From contig CAWHZY010000017.1 in assembly GCA_963833955.1 (NCBI GenBank), positions 202,449 through 266,448 of the forward strand: 64,000 nt of DNA, given 5' to 3'. This document shows, piece by piece, positions 1 through 8,463 of this stretch (the first letter of the stretch is position 1; each line of letters starts with the position of its first letter). The notes under the pieces are model-generated. The model ran no database searches. It was not told the origin of the DNA and saw nothing but the letters and a program-made list of their open reading frames with translations. The stretch is from Roseiarcus sp963833955. Its GTDB lineage: Bacteria; Pseudomonadota; Alphaproteobacteria; Rhizobiales; Beijerinckiaceae. The translations under genes were made by a program, and so were the position numbers.

Positions 1-607
1 CTTGATCGGCTCGAGACGAGTTCCCAAGACGTCTAGCGAGCGCCCCTCACCGCGATTCTCGGCGGCCCGCAATGTACAACGGACTACGCGAGCGACTTGC
101 GCAACAAGGCCGCTCACAGAGTTGGTCTTTATTTCGAAAGCAACACCAAAGCGCACTTGCAATCCAGCTCTAGCGCGCCGGTTCCTTAGCCGACTGCAAT
201 GAGCGTCTTTCGCGGCTTCTTTAAGCCAGCGGGATAAGATCAGCGCTGAGGATCTCCTCCGCCGGATGATCGACGATCCCGCAAGCGACGATGAGTTCAT
301 GTTCGCGAGCGACTTCTACCCACGCAAGTTTGGCGTCAGCGCACCGGCCGCCGAAGCTTTTGCGCGCAGGATCAGCCAGCTCAGTCGACGCCAACTGGGG
401 GGCAATCCGGAAGCGGGGGTCGCGGGGTGCTGCGGCGCCATATCGGGCGCCAGCGCTTGATATGACTGTGTTCTCGTAATATGGTATTATGGATGCGGGC
501 GAAGCTCGAGCTTGCGATCGATTTGACACAAAAAAAGAAAGCAAAAGCGTCAACGTCCCTAAGGTTTCATTGGCCGCAAGAGACGGCCCCAATAGCGGAG
601 GAAATAA
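1..607. other. Stretch without a recognisable gene
   Basis: No recognisable protein is encoded here. On the minus strand, bases 1 to about 180 read openly off the left edge, but the translation matches nothing I know. The last 140 bases form the leader of the following transporter gene, with an operator-like site at 476-490 and a good ribosome binding site just before 608. Confidence 0.5.
476..490. promoter_or_regulatory. Operator-like site, copy 1 of the block 1 motif
   Basis: Reads GTAATATGGTATTAT, two 7-base half-sites around a central base. It matches the perfect palindrome GTAATACCGTATTAC seen at 11370. It lies about 120 bases before the solute-binding protein gene. I infer that it binds the GntR-family regulator encoded at 7639-8328. 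Confidence 0.6.
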
Positions 608-1780
608 ATGACAATGCTTCAGAAATGGCTTTCCGGCGTTGCACTTGCCGGGCTCATCGGCGTGCTGCCGGGAGTGGCGGAGGCTGATGACGCCGCGGGC
701 CTTATGAAGTCGCGCCTCGGCACGGCGGACGCAAGCCCAGTGATCGCGGACGCGTTCGCGCGTGCGGCAAAGCCGGTCACGCCGGAAATGCGCGCCAAAG
801 CTTTGGAATGTTGGAACAATAGCGGCTGCGACACGGGAACGGGCGGCAAGATCAAGGTCGCCTACGCCGACGGGTTCGGCGAGAACGTCTGGCGCCGCGT
901 CACGGCGATGGAATTCATCCAGCAAGCGCTGACATATCCGGATATCGGACATATCCAGTACTCGTCGGCGCGTGGCGATGTGTCGAAGGCGATCGCGGAT
1001 ATCCAGGCCTATACATCCCAGGGCGTCGACGTAATCGTGGTGTTCGCCGACGCGGGCAAGGCGCTCGGCCCTGCCATTCGCGAAGCGAAAGAAGCAGGAA
1101 TCGAGGTCGTGCTCCACAACGGCACCGAAGCCGGAACGGCCGGGAAGGACTACCTGACCAACGTCTCGGAGAACATCTGCCAAATGGGCAAGGAATTCGT
1201 AAAAGCTGTTCTTGTCGGCAACCCCGATGCGAAGACCATTGTCGCCCTCGGGGGCACTCCTGGCAATCCGCTGAGTGCGACCTGGCAGGGGTGCGCCGAA
1301 AAGGAAGCGGCTCAGCACCCTGGCGTGAAGATCGCCACCAAGCTCGACACGAACTGGACCCAAGAGGGAACGTTCAACGCGGTCTCGGCGGCGCTGTCTC
1401 AACTCGGAAAAGTGGACGGCTACATCTACGAGTATGCCGACGGATTCCGGGGCGCTGTCCGCGCTTACGACACGGCCAAGAAGCCGATGGACTTCGTCGC
1501 TGCGCTCCGCACGGATGAGCAGGGCTTGTTTTGCGACTGGGAGGCGGCGAACAATCCAAACTTCAAGATCTTCTATTCGTCGGGCCAGAACTTCCAGTCT
1601 CGCATCGCGCTTACTGCCGCAATGATGGCCAAGGCGGGTCAAGCCGTTCCGCCGACGATCGATGTGCCCTTCTCCATGAAGCCTGTTGTCAAAGGCATGT
1701 GCAACAAGGCGTTGCCGATGGAAATATCCGTTTCCTCGCTTGTGGACGGCGACACGCTTGTGAAGATGTTCACAAAGTAA
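608..1780 (+). CDS. Periplasmic sugar-type ABC transporter substrate-binding protein
   Basis: A 390-residue solute-binding protein of the periplasmic-binding-protein type I fold (ribose/rhamnose/autoinducer-2 class). Residues 1-26 form a signal peptide ending A-E-A before D-D, so the product is exported to the periplasm. The start is supported by GGAGGA about 6 bases upstream. It is the first gene of an importer operon, followed by an ATPase-permease fusion and a second permease. A strong hairpin after its stop may let it be made in excess over the membrane parts, as is usual for such operons. The ligand is unknown; the enzymes nearby suggest a cyclic or ketone-bearing compound, not a simple pentose. 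Control is probably by the operator at 476-490. Confidence 0.9.
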   Translation: MTMLQKWLSGVALAGLIGVLPGVAEADDAAGLMKSRLGTADASPVIADAFARAAKPVTPEMRAKALECWNNSGCDTGTGGKIKVAYADGFGENVWRRVTAMEFIQQALTYPDIGHIQYSSARGDVSKAIADIQAYTSQGVDVIVVFADAGKALGPAIREAKEAGIEVVLHNGTEAGTAGKDYLTNVSENICQMGKEFVKAVLVGNPDAKTIVALGGTPGNPLSATWQGCAEKEAAQHPGVKIATKLDTNWTQEGTFNAVSAALSQLGKVDGYIYEYADGFRGAVRAYDTAKKPMDFVAALRTDEQGLFCDWEAANNPNFKIFYSSGQNFQSRIALTAAMMAKAGQAVPPTIDVPFSMKPVVKGMCNKALPMEISVSSLVDGDTLVKMFTK

Positions 1781-1790
1781 GGCACTGCAA

Positions 1791-1816
1791 GGATGGCCGG
1801 CGCGAACCGGCCATCC
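1791..1816 (+). promoter_or_regulatory. Intercistronic hairpin after the binding-protein gene
   Basis: GGATGGCCGG and CCGGCCATCC form a perfect 10-base stem around a 6-base loop. No T-run follows, so it is more likely an mRNA-stabilising or attenuating hairpin between the binding-protein cistron and the ATPase cistron than a full terminator. Confidence 0.7.
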
Positions 1817-1844
1817 AGCAGCTTGCGTTCGGGAGATCACCACG

Positions 1845-4400
1845 GTGGCGGACGTCGTTCTCAGAATGGAAGGCGTGTCCAAGACCTATCCCGGCGTTCG
1901 TGCTCTTGATCGTGTGAGCATCGATTGCAAAGCCGGCGAGGTGCACGCGATTCTGGGAGAAAACGGATCGGGCAAGACCACGCTGATGAAGATCGCGAGC
2001 GGCGCAATTGCCCCCGATGACGGCATTGTCGAGATCGGCGGCGCCAGACTTACGGCCGCCGATCCGCGCCTTGCCCACCGCCTCGGAATCGCCACTGTCT
2101 ACCAGGACGACTCGTTGGTCAGGGAATTTTCCGTCATTCAGAATCTGTATGTCGCGGCGCCGCCCGGCTTGGTCCCCTTCTCCGCCATGCATGGCTGGGC
2201 GCACGAGCAGTTGCGGCGCTTCGGCGTCGACATAGACCCGAAGGCGACAATCGGTTCGCTTTCGCCTGCACAGCGGCAGTTCATCGAGATCGTCAAAGCG
2301 CTTCTTTCCAATCCGAAGGTGCTGCTGCTCGACGAGCCAACGTCAACCCTCGACATTGATGGCGTGCGCAAGCTCATGGCTCTTGTCCGCGAACTGACAG
2401 CCGCGGGCACCGGGATTATCTATGTCAGCCACCGGCTGCCGGAAATTCTCGAACTTGCGCACTGCGTAAGTATCCTGCGCGACGGCGTTCATCAGGGCAC
2501 CTTTCCGATCACCGCTGAAGTTTCTGAGCACAAGCTCGTGTCGCTGATGGTGGGGCGTGACATCGACAGCGAGTATCCGCCCAAACCCGCTTCGATTTCC
2601 GACCGAGTCGTTCTCTCGGTGAAGAGCCTGTGTGGAGAAGGATTCTCTGATGTGAGCTTCGACGCTCATGCGGGCGAAATTCTCGGGTTCGCCGGCGCGG
2701 AAGGCAACGGCCAGCGGCAGGCGATACGGGCGATCGTCGGACTTGAGGAGACTCAAGGGCACATCGTCTGCCAGGGGGCGACCGTGGATGGATCCTCGCC
2801 GAGGGCGGCGCTCGCGAGCGGCGTCGTTTTTCTAAGCGCAGACCGCTCCGGAGAAGCGATCTTTCCTGATCTCGGCGTCGAGAAGAATATGATGCTCTCG
2901 GCTCTTGGCGACTTTACGCGTCTGGGTTTCTTGTCGCGCGGCAATGAGCGTGAGAGCGCGACGCGAATGGTGTCCGACTTCACGGTCGTCACCGCCAGCC
3001 TCGACAAACCGATCAGCGGGCTATCGGGCGGCAATCAGCAGAAAGCCGTACTCGCTCGCAGCTTCCGCGCCGGCGCGAAGGCGGTGCTGATCGATGAGCC
3101 GACGCAGGGAGTCGACGCAAGCGCGCGCTTCGAGATCTATCAGGCCGTCCGCGAGAATATCCGAGAAGACGGGGCTTGCATCGTAAACTCCTCCGATGCC
3201 CAGGAGCTCGCCGGCATCTGCGATCGCGTGCTTGTCTTCTCCCGGGGAAAGATCGTCAGGGAACTCCGCGGCTCAGAGGTCTGCGAGGAAGAGATTGTCT
3301 CGAGCTTTCTAACCGCTCGCGACGCCAAAATGCACACGCAGGATCTCGGCTCGACGGGCGCGTCACGTCTTCTTTCGAGAGTGACGCGATTCATCGTCCA
3401 TGGCAGCGAAACATGGTGGGTGCCGCTCGCTTTCCTGTCGCTTCTGACGGTTCTCGTGTTCACCTACGCAGCATCGCGGAGCGCGGTCTTCCTTCGCCCG
3501 ATCAATCTTAGGCATATGCTCCAGTCCACATGTCCGGCGGCGCTCGTGGCGATGGCGCAACTGAACGTGCTTCTCGTGCGTGGGATCGATGTTTCGGTCG
3601 GCTCGCTTATGAGCCTGACCGTCGTCGCCGCCTCATTTCTCATTGCGTCGGACATGTCTCTTCCGATGATGGTTGTGGGGACTTTGGCCTGCCTGCTGAT
3701 CGGCGTGGGTGTCGGCTTCGTCAATGGCTTTCTCGTTCGTTACGCGCGGATCAATGCAATCATCACGACGATCGCGATGTTGAGCATCCTTCAAGGCGTG
3801 GCGCTGATCGGAAGGCCAACCCCAGACGGCGCCATAAATTCAAGCTTCACGGAGTTGTTGAAGATTCACTTCGGCTTGCTGCCGATTGCGACTGTCGTTC
3901 TGCTGTTGGTCGCGATCCTCGGTGATGTCTGGCTGCATCGGTCCCGCGGGGGTCTCGAGGTCAAGGCCACAGGTTTCCGCGAAGAAGCGGCTCGCCGCAA
4001 TGGGGCAGCAGTCGATTTCTTTCAGGTGCGCGCCTATGTTCTGGCAGCCTTGATGGCTGCCGCGGCAGGGCTCATGCTGGGCGCTGAAGTCGGCGTCGGG
4101 CATCCGACGGTCGGCGAAAACTTTCCGCTCGCGAGCATTGCCGCAGCGGTCCTTGGCGGAGCAGCGCTGGCTGGCGGACGCGGCTCGTTCACGGGCGCCT
4201 TCTTTGGCGCGTTCTTCTTCACGCTGATGATCAACGTCATTTCCATCCTCGGCCTTAGCTCGGCCGTCGGGATCATCGCAAGCGGCGTCATGACCTTGAT
4301 GGCGATCTTCTTCTATTCCGGCCTCGCTGAGATCGATCGTTTCTTTCGCCGTGTTTTCGAACATCGACGCGCACCGCTCGTCTCACCTCCAGCGGAATAG
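1845..4400 (+). CDS. Fused ABC transporter ATPase-permease (two ABC domains plus RbsC-type membrane domain)
   Basis: An 851-residue protein that joins in one frame two parts usually made separately. Residues 1 to about 500 are a tandem RbsA/AraG-type ATPase: first Walker A near residues 38-46 (GENGSGKTT), signature LSPAQRQ at 139-145, Walker B ending LLLDEP at 160-165; second half with a degenerate P-loop (GAEGNGQ), signature LSGGNQQ near 393 and IDEP. From about residue 523 it becomes a multi-pass permease of the BPD_transp_2 (RbsC) family. The start is GTG with GGGAG upstream. It sits between the binding protein and a second, separate permease whose start follows the stop by three bases, so the importer probably has one fused and one free membrane subunit. 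No frameshift is needed to read through the junction. Confidence 0.9.
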   Translation: MADVVLRMEGVSKTYPGVRALDRVSIDCKAGEVHAILGENGSGKTTLMKIASGAIAPDDGIVEIGGARLTAADPRLAHRLGIATVYQDDSLVREFSVIQNLYVAAPPGLVPFSAMHGWAHEQLRRFGVDIDPKATIGSLSPAQRQFIEIVKALLSNPKVLLLDEPTSTLDIDGVRKLMALVRELTAAGTGIIYVSHRLPEILELAHCVSILRDGVHQGTFPITAEVSEHKLVSLMVGRDIDSEYPPKPASISDRVVLSVKSLCGEGFSDVSFDAHAGEILGFAGAEGNGQRQAIRAIVGLEETQGHIVCQGATVDGSSPRAALASGVVFLSADRSGEAIFPDLGVEKNMMLSALGDFTRLGFLSRGNERESATRMVSDFTVVTASLDKPISGLSGGNQQKAVLARSFRAGAKAVLIDEPTQGVDASARFEIYQAVRENIREDGACIVNSSDAQELAGICDRVLVFSRGKIVRELRGSEVCEEEIVSSFLTARDAKMHTQDLGSTGASRLLSRVTRFIVHGSETWWVPLAFLSLLTVLVFTYAASRSAVFLRPINLRHMLQSTCPAALVAMAQLNVLLVRGIDVSVGSLMSLTVVAASFLIASDMSLPMMVVGTLACLLIGVGVGFVNGFLVRYARINAIITTIAMLSILQGVALIGRPTPDGAINSSFTELLKIHFGLLPIATVVLLLVAILGDVWLHRSRGGLEVKATGFREEAARRNGAAVDFFQVRAYVLAALMAAAAGLMLGAEVGVGHPTVGENFPLASIAAAVLGGAALAGGRGSFTGAFFGAFFFTLMINVISILGLSSAVGIIASGVMTLMAIFFYSGLAEIDRFFRRVFEHRRAPLVSPPAE

Positions 4401-4403
4401 ACA

Positions 4404-5456
4404 ATGTCCAACTCCCATGCGACCGTCCGTGGTTTGAGGCCGGACATGACCAACGCGGGAACGAAAGGCGCAACTTTCCCGGGCGAGGTCGGGGCTGCGC
4501 CCCGCCGCGCGGGCCTTCCGTTCCAGATGCGGTTTGCTGCGATCTGGATTGCTCTTGCCGCCCTGCTGGCGACCGGACGGCTCCTGCTTCCCGCAAGCGT
4601 GGAGCTTGCAACCCTCCTTTCGATTCTCCCCTTCGCGGCATTCCTGACTTGCGCGACGATGGGTCAGACGATCGTCATCATGGGGCGGGGAATCGATCTG
4701 TCGCCGCCTGCGATCATCGCTCTTTCGAGCACTGTGCTTCTCGGCGTGTCGGGAGGCCACGATGACAGGATGTGGCTGGCGATTGGCGCGGCCCTGCTCG
4801 CCGCGCTTGCGGTGGGAGCGGTCAATGGCTTGCTCGTCGGCGTCCTCAAGCTCAACGCGCTCATCGTGACCTTGTCGACGGGCGCCATCGTTACCGGGAT
4901 TACGCTCTGGTATCGGCAGAGCCTTGCGGCGGAATTGAAAGTGCCAGCAGCGCTGGCAAATTTCGGCGGCTCGTGGTTCTTCGGCGTGCCGAGCAGCGTG
5001 TGGATCGTCGCGACCATGACGATCGCAATTCATGTCCTTATGAAGAAAACCATCGTGGGGCGCCGGTTCGAATCTGTCGGCGCCAATCCGCGCGCAGCTT
5101 ACGCGACCGGCGTCGAAATCATCCGCTACCAAAGCGGCAGCTTCGCGATTGCGGCGCTCCTTTACGGCGTGACTGCGATTCTGCTTTCCGCGTTTATCCG
5201 CAACCCGACTCTCGAAGTGGGCGGGCCCTACCTGCTCGAGCCGATCGCGGCTGCGGTCCTCGGCGGCACGGCGATCAATGGCGGCATCGGCAACATGTTC
5301 GCGGTCGCGGGAGCCGCAATGTTTCTCGTGCAGCTCGATCATTCGCTAAAAATGCTGGGCGTTCCGACTTCTTACCAACTCATCATCCAGGGCGTTGCGA
5401 TCGCCTTGGGGATGTGGCTGTCCGAATCGGGTCGCAACGTGGGCCGCAGGTACTGA
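4404..5456 (+). CDS. Sugar-type ABC transporter permease (RbsC family)
   Basis: A 350-residue inner-membrane permease of the BPD_transp_2 family, with the typical G-I-D-L-S-P segment near residue 95 and several hydrophobic helices. Its ATG lies three bases after the stop of the fused ATPase-permease, so the two are surely cotranslated. Together with the binding protein they form a complete importer. The N-terminal 40 residues are hydrophilic and longer than usual; the next ATG (near 4447) is a possible alternative start. Confidence 0.9.
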   Translation: MSNSHATVRGLRPDMTNAGTKGATFPGEVGAAPRRAGLPFQMRFAAIWIALAALLATGRLLLPASVELATLLSILPFAAFLTCATMGQTIVIMGRGIDLSPPAIIALSSTVLLGVSGGHDDRMWLAIGAALLAALAVGAVNGLLVGVLKLNALIVTLSTGAIVTGITLWYRQSLAAELKVPAALANFGGSWFFGVPSSVWIVATMTIAIHVLMKKTIVGRRFESVGANPRAAYATGVEIIRYQSGSFAIAALLYGVTAILLSAFIRNPTLEVGGPYLLEPIAAAVLGGTAINGGIGNMFAVAGAAMFLVQLDHSLKMLGVPTSYQLIIQGVAIALGMWLSESGRNVGRRY

Positions 5457-5534
5457 ACGGGATCGGGTTCGACGCTCTCGGGCCTCCGAGTCGAAGGTCC
5501 AGAAGACGCCTCTATAACGAAGTGGGAGGAAGTC

Positions 5535-6599
5535 GTGCAGATCAAAGCGCTTGTCGTTGGAGCGACCGGCATCGCTGGCCGAGGCGTTTGTCAGGCCCTT
5601 CTGGATCAGGGCGCATCGGTTCAAGGCGTATCGCGCCGCTCCGAAGGTCTCGTTCCAGGGACGCAACATGTTTCCGCCGACCTGCTCGCTCGTTCCGTAA
5701 GCGATGCGTTGTCCGGGCTTGGCCCAACGCATGTTTATCTGACCACTTGGGTCCGGGGCCAAACGGAGCAGCAGAATGTCGAGGTGAATGCGGGCATCGT
5801 TCGAACGGTGCTTCATGCGCTCTCCGCGGGAAAAACGGTGAAGCATGTCGCCCTCTGCACGGGCCTCAAGCATTACCTCGGCCCGTTTGATGCCTATGTC
5901 CGCACCGGCGCCCTTCCTCTCACGCCAGTCCGGGAGGAGCATCCGAGGCTCGACACGCCAAATTTCTACTATGCCCAGGAGGATGAGCTTTACGCGGCTG
6001 CAAAGCGCGATGGTTTCACCTGGAGCGTCCACCGGCCTCATACGGTAATTGGAGAGGCCGTCGGCAATGCAATGAATATGGGCTCGACCCTCGCCGTCTA
6101 CGCCTCAATCTGCAAAGAGACCGGGCGTCCTTTCAAGTTTCCAGGAAGCGCCGCGCAGTGGAACGGCCTCACCGACATGACGGATGCGCGTGTCCTCGGC
6201 AAACATCTCGTTTGGGCCAGCACTCACGACGTCGCGAAGAACGACGCTTATAATGTCGCCAATGGCGATGTCTTCCGCTGGAAATGGATGTGGCCACGGC
6301 TTGCTTCGTGGTTCGGCGTGGAATCGATTGGATTTGAACAGGACCCGGTTTCACTGGAAGCCCAGATGCGGGACGATCGGCCGGTGTGGAAGCGCCTAGT
6401 CGAGAAGCACGGCCTCGCCGAAGCCGACCTTGATCGGGTCGCTTCCCCTTGGCACACCGATCTTGACCTCGGCCGCCCGATCGAAGTGACTACCGACATG
6501 GGCCTTAGCCGCAAGCGCGGGTTTCTAGTTTATCAAGGCACCGAGGATTCGTTCACCGACCTCTTCGGACAATTGCGCAAAGACCGCCTCATTCCTTGA
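5535..6599 (+). CDS. PRISE-type short-chain reductase (progesterone 5-beta-reductase/iridoid synthase-like)
   Basis: A 354-residue NAD(P)H-dependent reductase of the extended short-chain dehydrogenase fold. The nucleotide-binding motif G-A-T-G-I-A-G is at residues 9-15, and the PRISE hallmark N-F-Y-Y-x-x-E-D begins at residue 143, where its tyrosines replace the usual SDR catalytic Tyr. Known PRISE enzymes reduce activated C=C bonds of enones. The start is GTG, preceded by GGGAGGA with 4 bases spacing. It is last in the importer operon, 79 bases after the permease, which suggests it acts early on the imported compound. The substrate is unknown; the family assignment is firm, the exact reaction is inferred. 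Confidence 0.85.
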   Translation: MQIKALVVGATGIAGRGVCQALLDQGASVQGVSRRSEGLVPGTQHVSADLLARSVSDALSGLGPTHVYLTTWVRGQTEQQNVEVNAGIVRTVLHALSAGKTVKHVALCTGLKHYLGPFDAYVRTGALPLTPVREEHPRLDTPNFYYAQEDELYAAAKRDGFTWSVHRPHTVIGEAVGNAMNMGSTLAVYASICKETGRPFKFPGSAAQWNGLTDMTDARVLGKHLVWASTHDVAKNDAYNVANGDVFRWKWMWPRLASWFGVESIGFEQDPVSLEAQMRDDRPVWKRLVEKHGLAEADLDRVASPWHTDLDLGRPIEVTTDMGLSRKRGFLVYQGTEDSFTDLFGQLRKDRLIP

Positions 6600-6615
6600 C
6601 GACCCCCGGACCTAA

Positions 6616-6639
6616 GGCCTCCTCTGCAAAACGGAGGCC
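6616..6639. terminator. Hairpin between convergent genes
   Basis: GGCCTCC and GGAGGCC pair around a 10-base loop, 17 bases after the PRISE stop and just before the stop of the converging SDR gene. No clear T-run is seen, so function as a bidirectional terminator is only probable. Confidence 0.45.
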
Positions 6640-6651
6640 GGCGAGGCACGC

Positions 6652-7371
6652 TCACTGGGCGAGATAGCCCCCGTCGATCACCAGTTCGGACCCGGTCATG
6701 AAGCTGCTCTCATCGCTCGCAAGGAACAGGCAACCGTTTGCGATTTCGCGGGGCGTGCCAGCTCTTTTCATGGGCGTCGCCGCGACGACGAAGGCGTTCA
6801 CCTCGGGCGCTTGCGCGCGAGTCAGCGGCGTGTCGATGAAACCAGGATGGAGCGAGTTCACCCTTATGCCGTCCGAGACATAGGTGATGGCCGCGTTCTT
6901 CGTCATGTTCCGCACTGCGCCCTTCGTGGCGTGGTAAGCATGTGCGCCAGGAACCGCAGCGTTGCCCCAGATGGACGAGACGTTGATGATCGATCCGGCT
7001 TTCTGGCGCTGCATGGCTGGGACAACAGCGCGCATCCCAAGAAATACGCCGGTCTGGTTGACCTGGACGACCTTCAGCCAGTCTTTCATTGTCAGCTCGT
7101 GCAGCGGCGAATAGGCGATGATGCCGGCGTTGTTGACGAGGACGTCGATGCGCCCGTGCTTCTTCAGGATTCCGTCGATGGCGCTCTGCCAGTGGTCCTC
7201 TTCGCCGACGTCGAGCACTACGCCTTCGACCTTGTCCGGATAGACGTTGGGCGGATTGCTTGTGCTTCCGGCAACGACCGTCGCCCCTTCTTCCGCGAAC
7301 CGCTCGACCACCGCGCGGCCAATTCCCCGCGATGCGCCGGTGATCAGCGCGACTTTCCCCTTGAGCCTCAT
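6652..7371 (-). CDS. SDR-family oxidoreductase
   Basis: A 239-residue classical short-chain dehydrogenase/reductase. The cofactor motif T-G-A-S-R-G-I-G lies at residues 11-18, N-N-A-G at 80-83, the catalytic Ser near 132, and the active-site pair Y146/K150 in Y-H-A-T-K. The C-terminal end V-I-D-G-G-Y is typical of 3-oxoacyl-ACP-reductase-like SDRs. The start follows AGGAGG at short distance. An operator-like site at 7415-7429 lies 44 bases upstream, so it probably belongs to the same regulon as its neighbours. It may interconvert an alcohol and a ketone in the block 1 pathway; the substrate is unknown. Confidence 0.88.
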   Translation of the reverse strand: MRLKGKVALITGASRGIGRAVVERFAEEGATVVAGSTSNPPNVYPDKVEGVVLDVGEEDHWQSAIDGILKKHGRIDVLVNNAGIIAYSPLHELTMKDWLKVVQVNQTGVFLGMRAVVPAMQRQKAGSIINVSSIWGNAAVPGAHAYHATKGAVRNMTKNAAITYVSDGIRVNSLHPGFIDTPLTRAQAPEVNAFVVAATPMKRAGTPREIANGCLFLASDESSFMTGSELVIDGGYLAQ

Positions 7372-7414
7372 CGTTTCCTCCTGGCGGTTTTTTCAGAACC
7401 CGTCGAGTCTGTAG

Positions 7415-7429
7415 ATATTACTGTATTAC
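7415..7429. promoter_or_regulatory. Operator-like site, copy 2
   Basis: ATATTACTGTATTAC; its reverse complement begins GTAATAC-A-GTAATAT. It lies 44 bases upstream of the SDR start at 7371, where a promoter is expected. The roughly 265 bases between this SDR gene and the GntR gene hold no convincing gene. Confidence 0.6.
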
Positions 7430-7638
7430 CATCATACGTCAACTCTTCTTGAAAAACGGGTAGATCTTCGGCGGCGAATTTCGCAAGGCTGGGCGTGAGC
7501 CTGGCGGTGCGCTTTACGTTCGAAGGGACGTCCGTCTGCGCCGATGACCCAGGCGGCAATCGCCCTGAATGCGTCGCGTAACCGGATTTCGAGTTCCGCG
7601 CTCCTGATGTGCCGACCCGGAGCGCGTGGCGAGAGCTG

Positions 7639-8328
7639 TCAGGACGCAAGAGCCCGGTCGACGCGGCCATATTCAATGATCGCAAGGTCGGCCGAGATCA
7701 CCATATGATGTTCGCAGGCAGCCCAGGCCGCGGCGGGATCGCGGTCCTTTGCCGCCGCATCGATAATGGCCTCAAGCTCGCGGATTGAGGGCTCGGTGCG
7801 CGCTTCGTTCAGAAATGCGAATCGCCGGAACATTGCGATGCGCGCGTGAATGGCGTGAAGCTGCTCTGTCAGCACCTCATTGCATGCGCCCTTGAGGAGC
7901 AGAGCGTAAAACTCTGCCTTGATCGCTTCGCGGCTGTCGACGTTGCCCTTGCGATACTCCTTATCCAGCCGATCCTTCAGCTTCAGGAGAGCGCGGCAGT
8001 CTTGCACGCTCGCATTCTCCGCAAAAAGCTTCCCAACTAGGGCTTCGAGCGTGGCGCGCACGATATAGATCGCGCGGATCTCCGAATCCGAGAGGATTGT
8101 GACAATCGGTCCCAGATTCGGGCGAACGGTTATCAAGCGCTCGGATTCAAGCTGACGCAGCGCTTCGCGGACCACCGTCCGCGAGACCCCGTAGCTTTCG
8201 CACAACATCGTCTCGATAAGACGCTGCCCCGGACCGAGTCTTCCCTCCACGATATCTTCGCGGAGGACGCGAACAACCTGTTGGCGAAGTGGAGCGGCAG
8301 TCCGGGCAATGGTGGACGACGTGACCAT
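7639..8328 (-). CDS. GntR-family transcriptional regulator (FCD type)
   Basis: A 229-residue DNA-binding regulator. The winged helix-turn-helix occupies about residues 15-80, with the GntR signature around S-R-T-V-V-R-E-A-L-R; the rest is an all-helical FCD ligand domain. It is encoded in the middle of block 1, and an operator-like site lies 20 bases upstream of its start (8349-8363), which suggests autoregulation. I infer that it is the repressor acting on the six related sites between 476 and 15034, probably released by a pathway intermediate. Members of this family usually bind short palindromes rich in GTA/TAC, as seen here. Confidence 0.9.
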   Translation of the reverse strand: MVTSSTIARTAAPLRQQVVRVLREDIVEGRLGPGQRLIETMLCESYGVSRTVVREALRQLESERLITVRPNLGPIVTILSDSEIRAIYIVRATLEALVGKLFAENASVQDCRALLKLKDRLDKEYRKGNVDSREAIKAEFYALLLKGACNEVLTEQLHAIHARIAMFRRFAFLNEARTEPSIRELEAIIDAAAKDRDPAAAWAACEHHMVISADLAIIEYGRVDRALAS

Positions 8329-8348
8329 CTGAATCCTCGATTGATTAA

Positions 8349-8363
8349 GTCATACGATACCAC
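8349..8363. promoter_or_regulatory. Operator-like site, copy 3 (before the GntR gene)
   Basis: GTCATACGATACCAC, a weaker match to the GTAATAC-N-GTATTAC pattern, 20 bases upstream of the GntR start. It would serve autoregulation. Confidence 0.45.
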
Positions 8364-8463
8364 GATCTCAATTCGAGAGCGAAACTGTGCCCAAGAGGCG
8401 CTGCCTGCGACTCCCCGCGCGATCCACACTAAGGGCGCCCTGGCCCGCCACTTCGTTCCAGAG

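Noticed and set aside
221..1882. Long minus-strand open frame of 553 codons
   Set aside because: It lies opposite the solute-binding protein gene, has arginine-rich shadow composition and no family resemblance.
7368..7685. Minus-strand frame of 105 codons between the SDR and GntR genes
   Set aside because: No homology, no ribosome binding site, and it overlaps the operator and both neighbouring genes.
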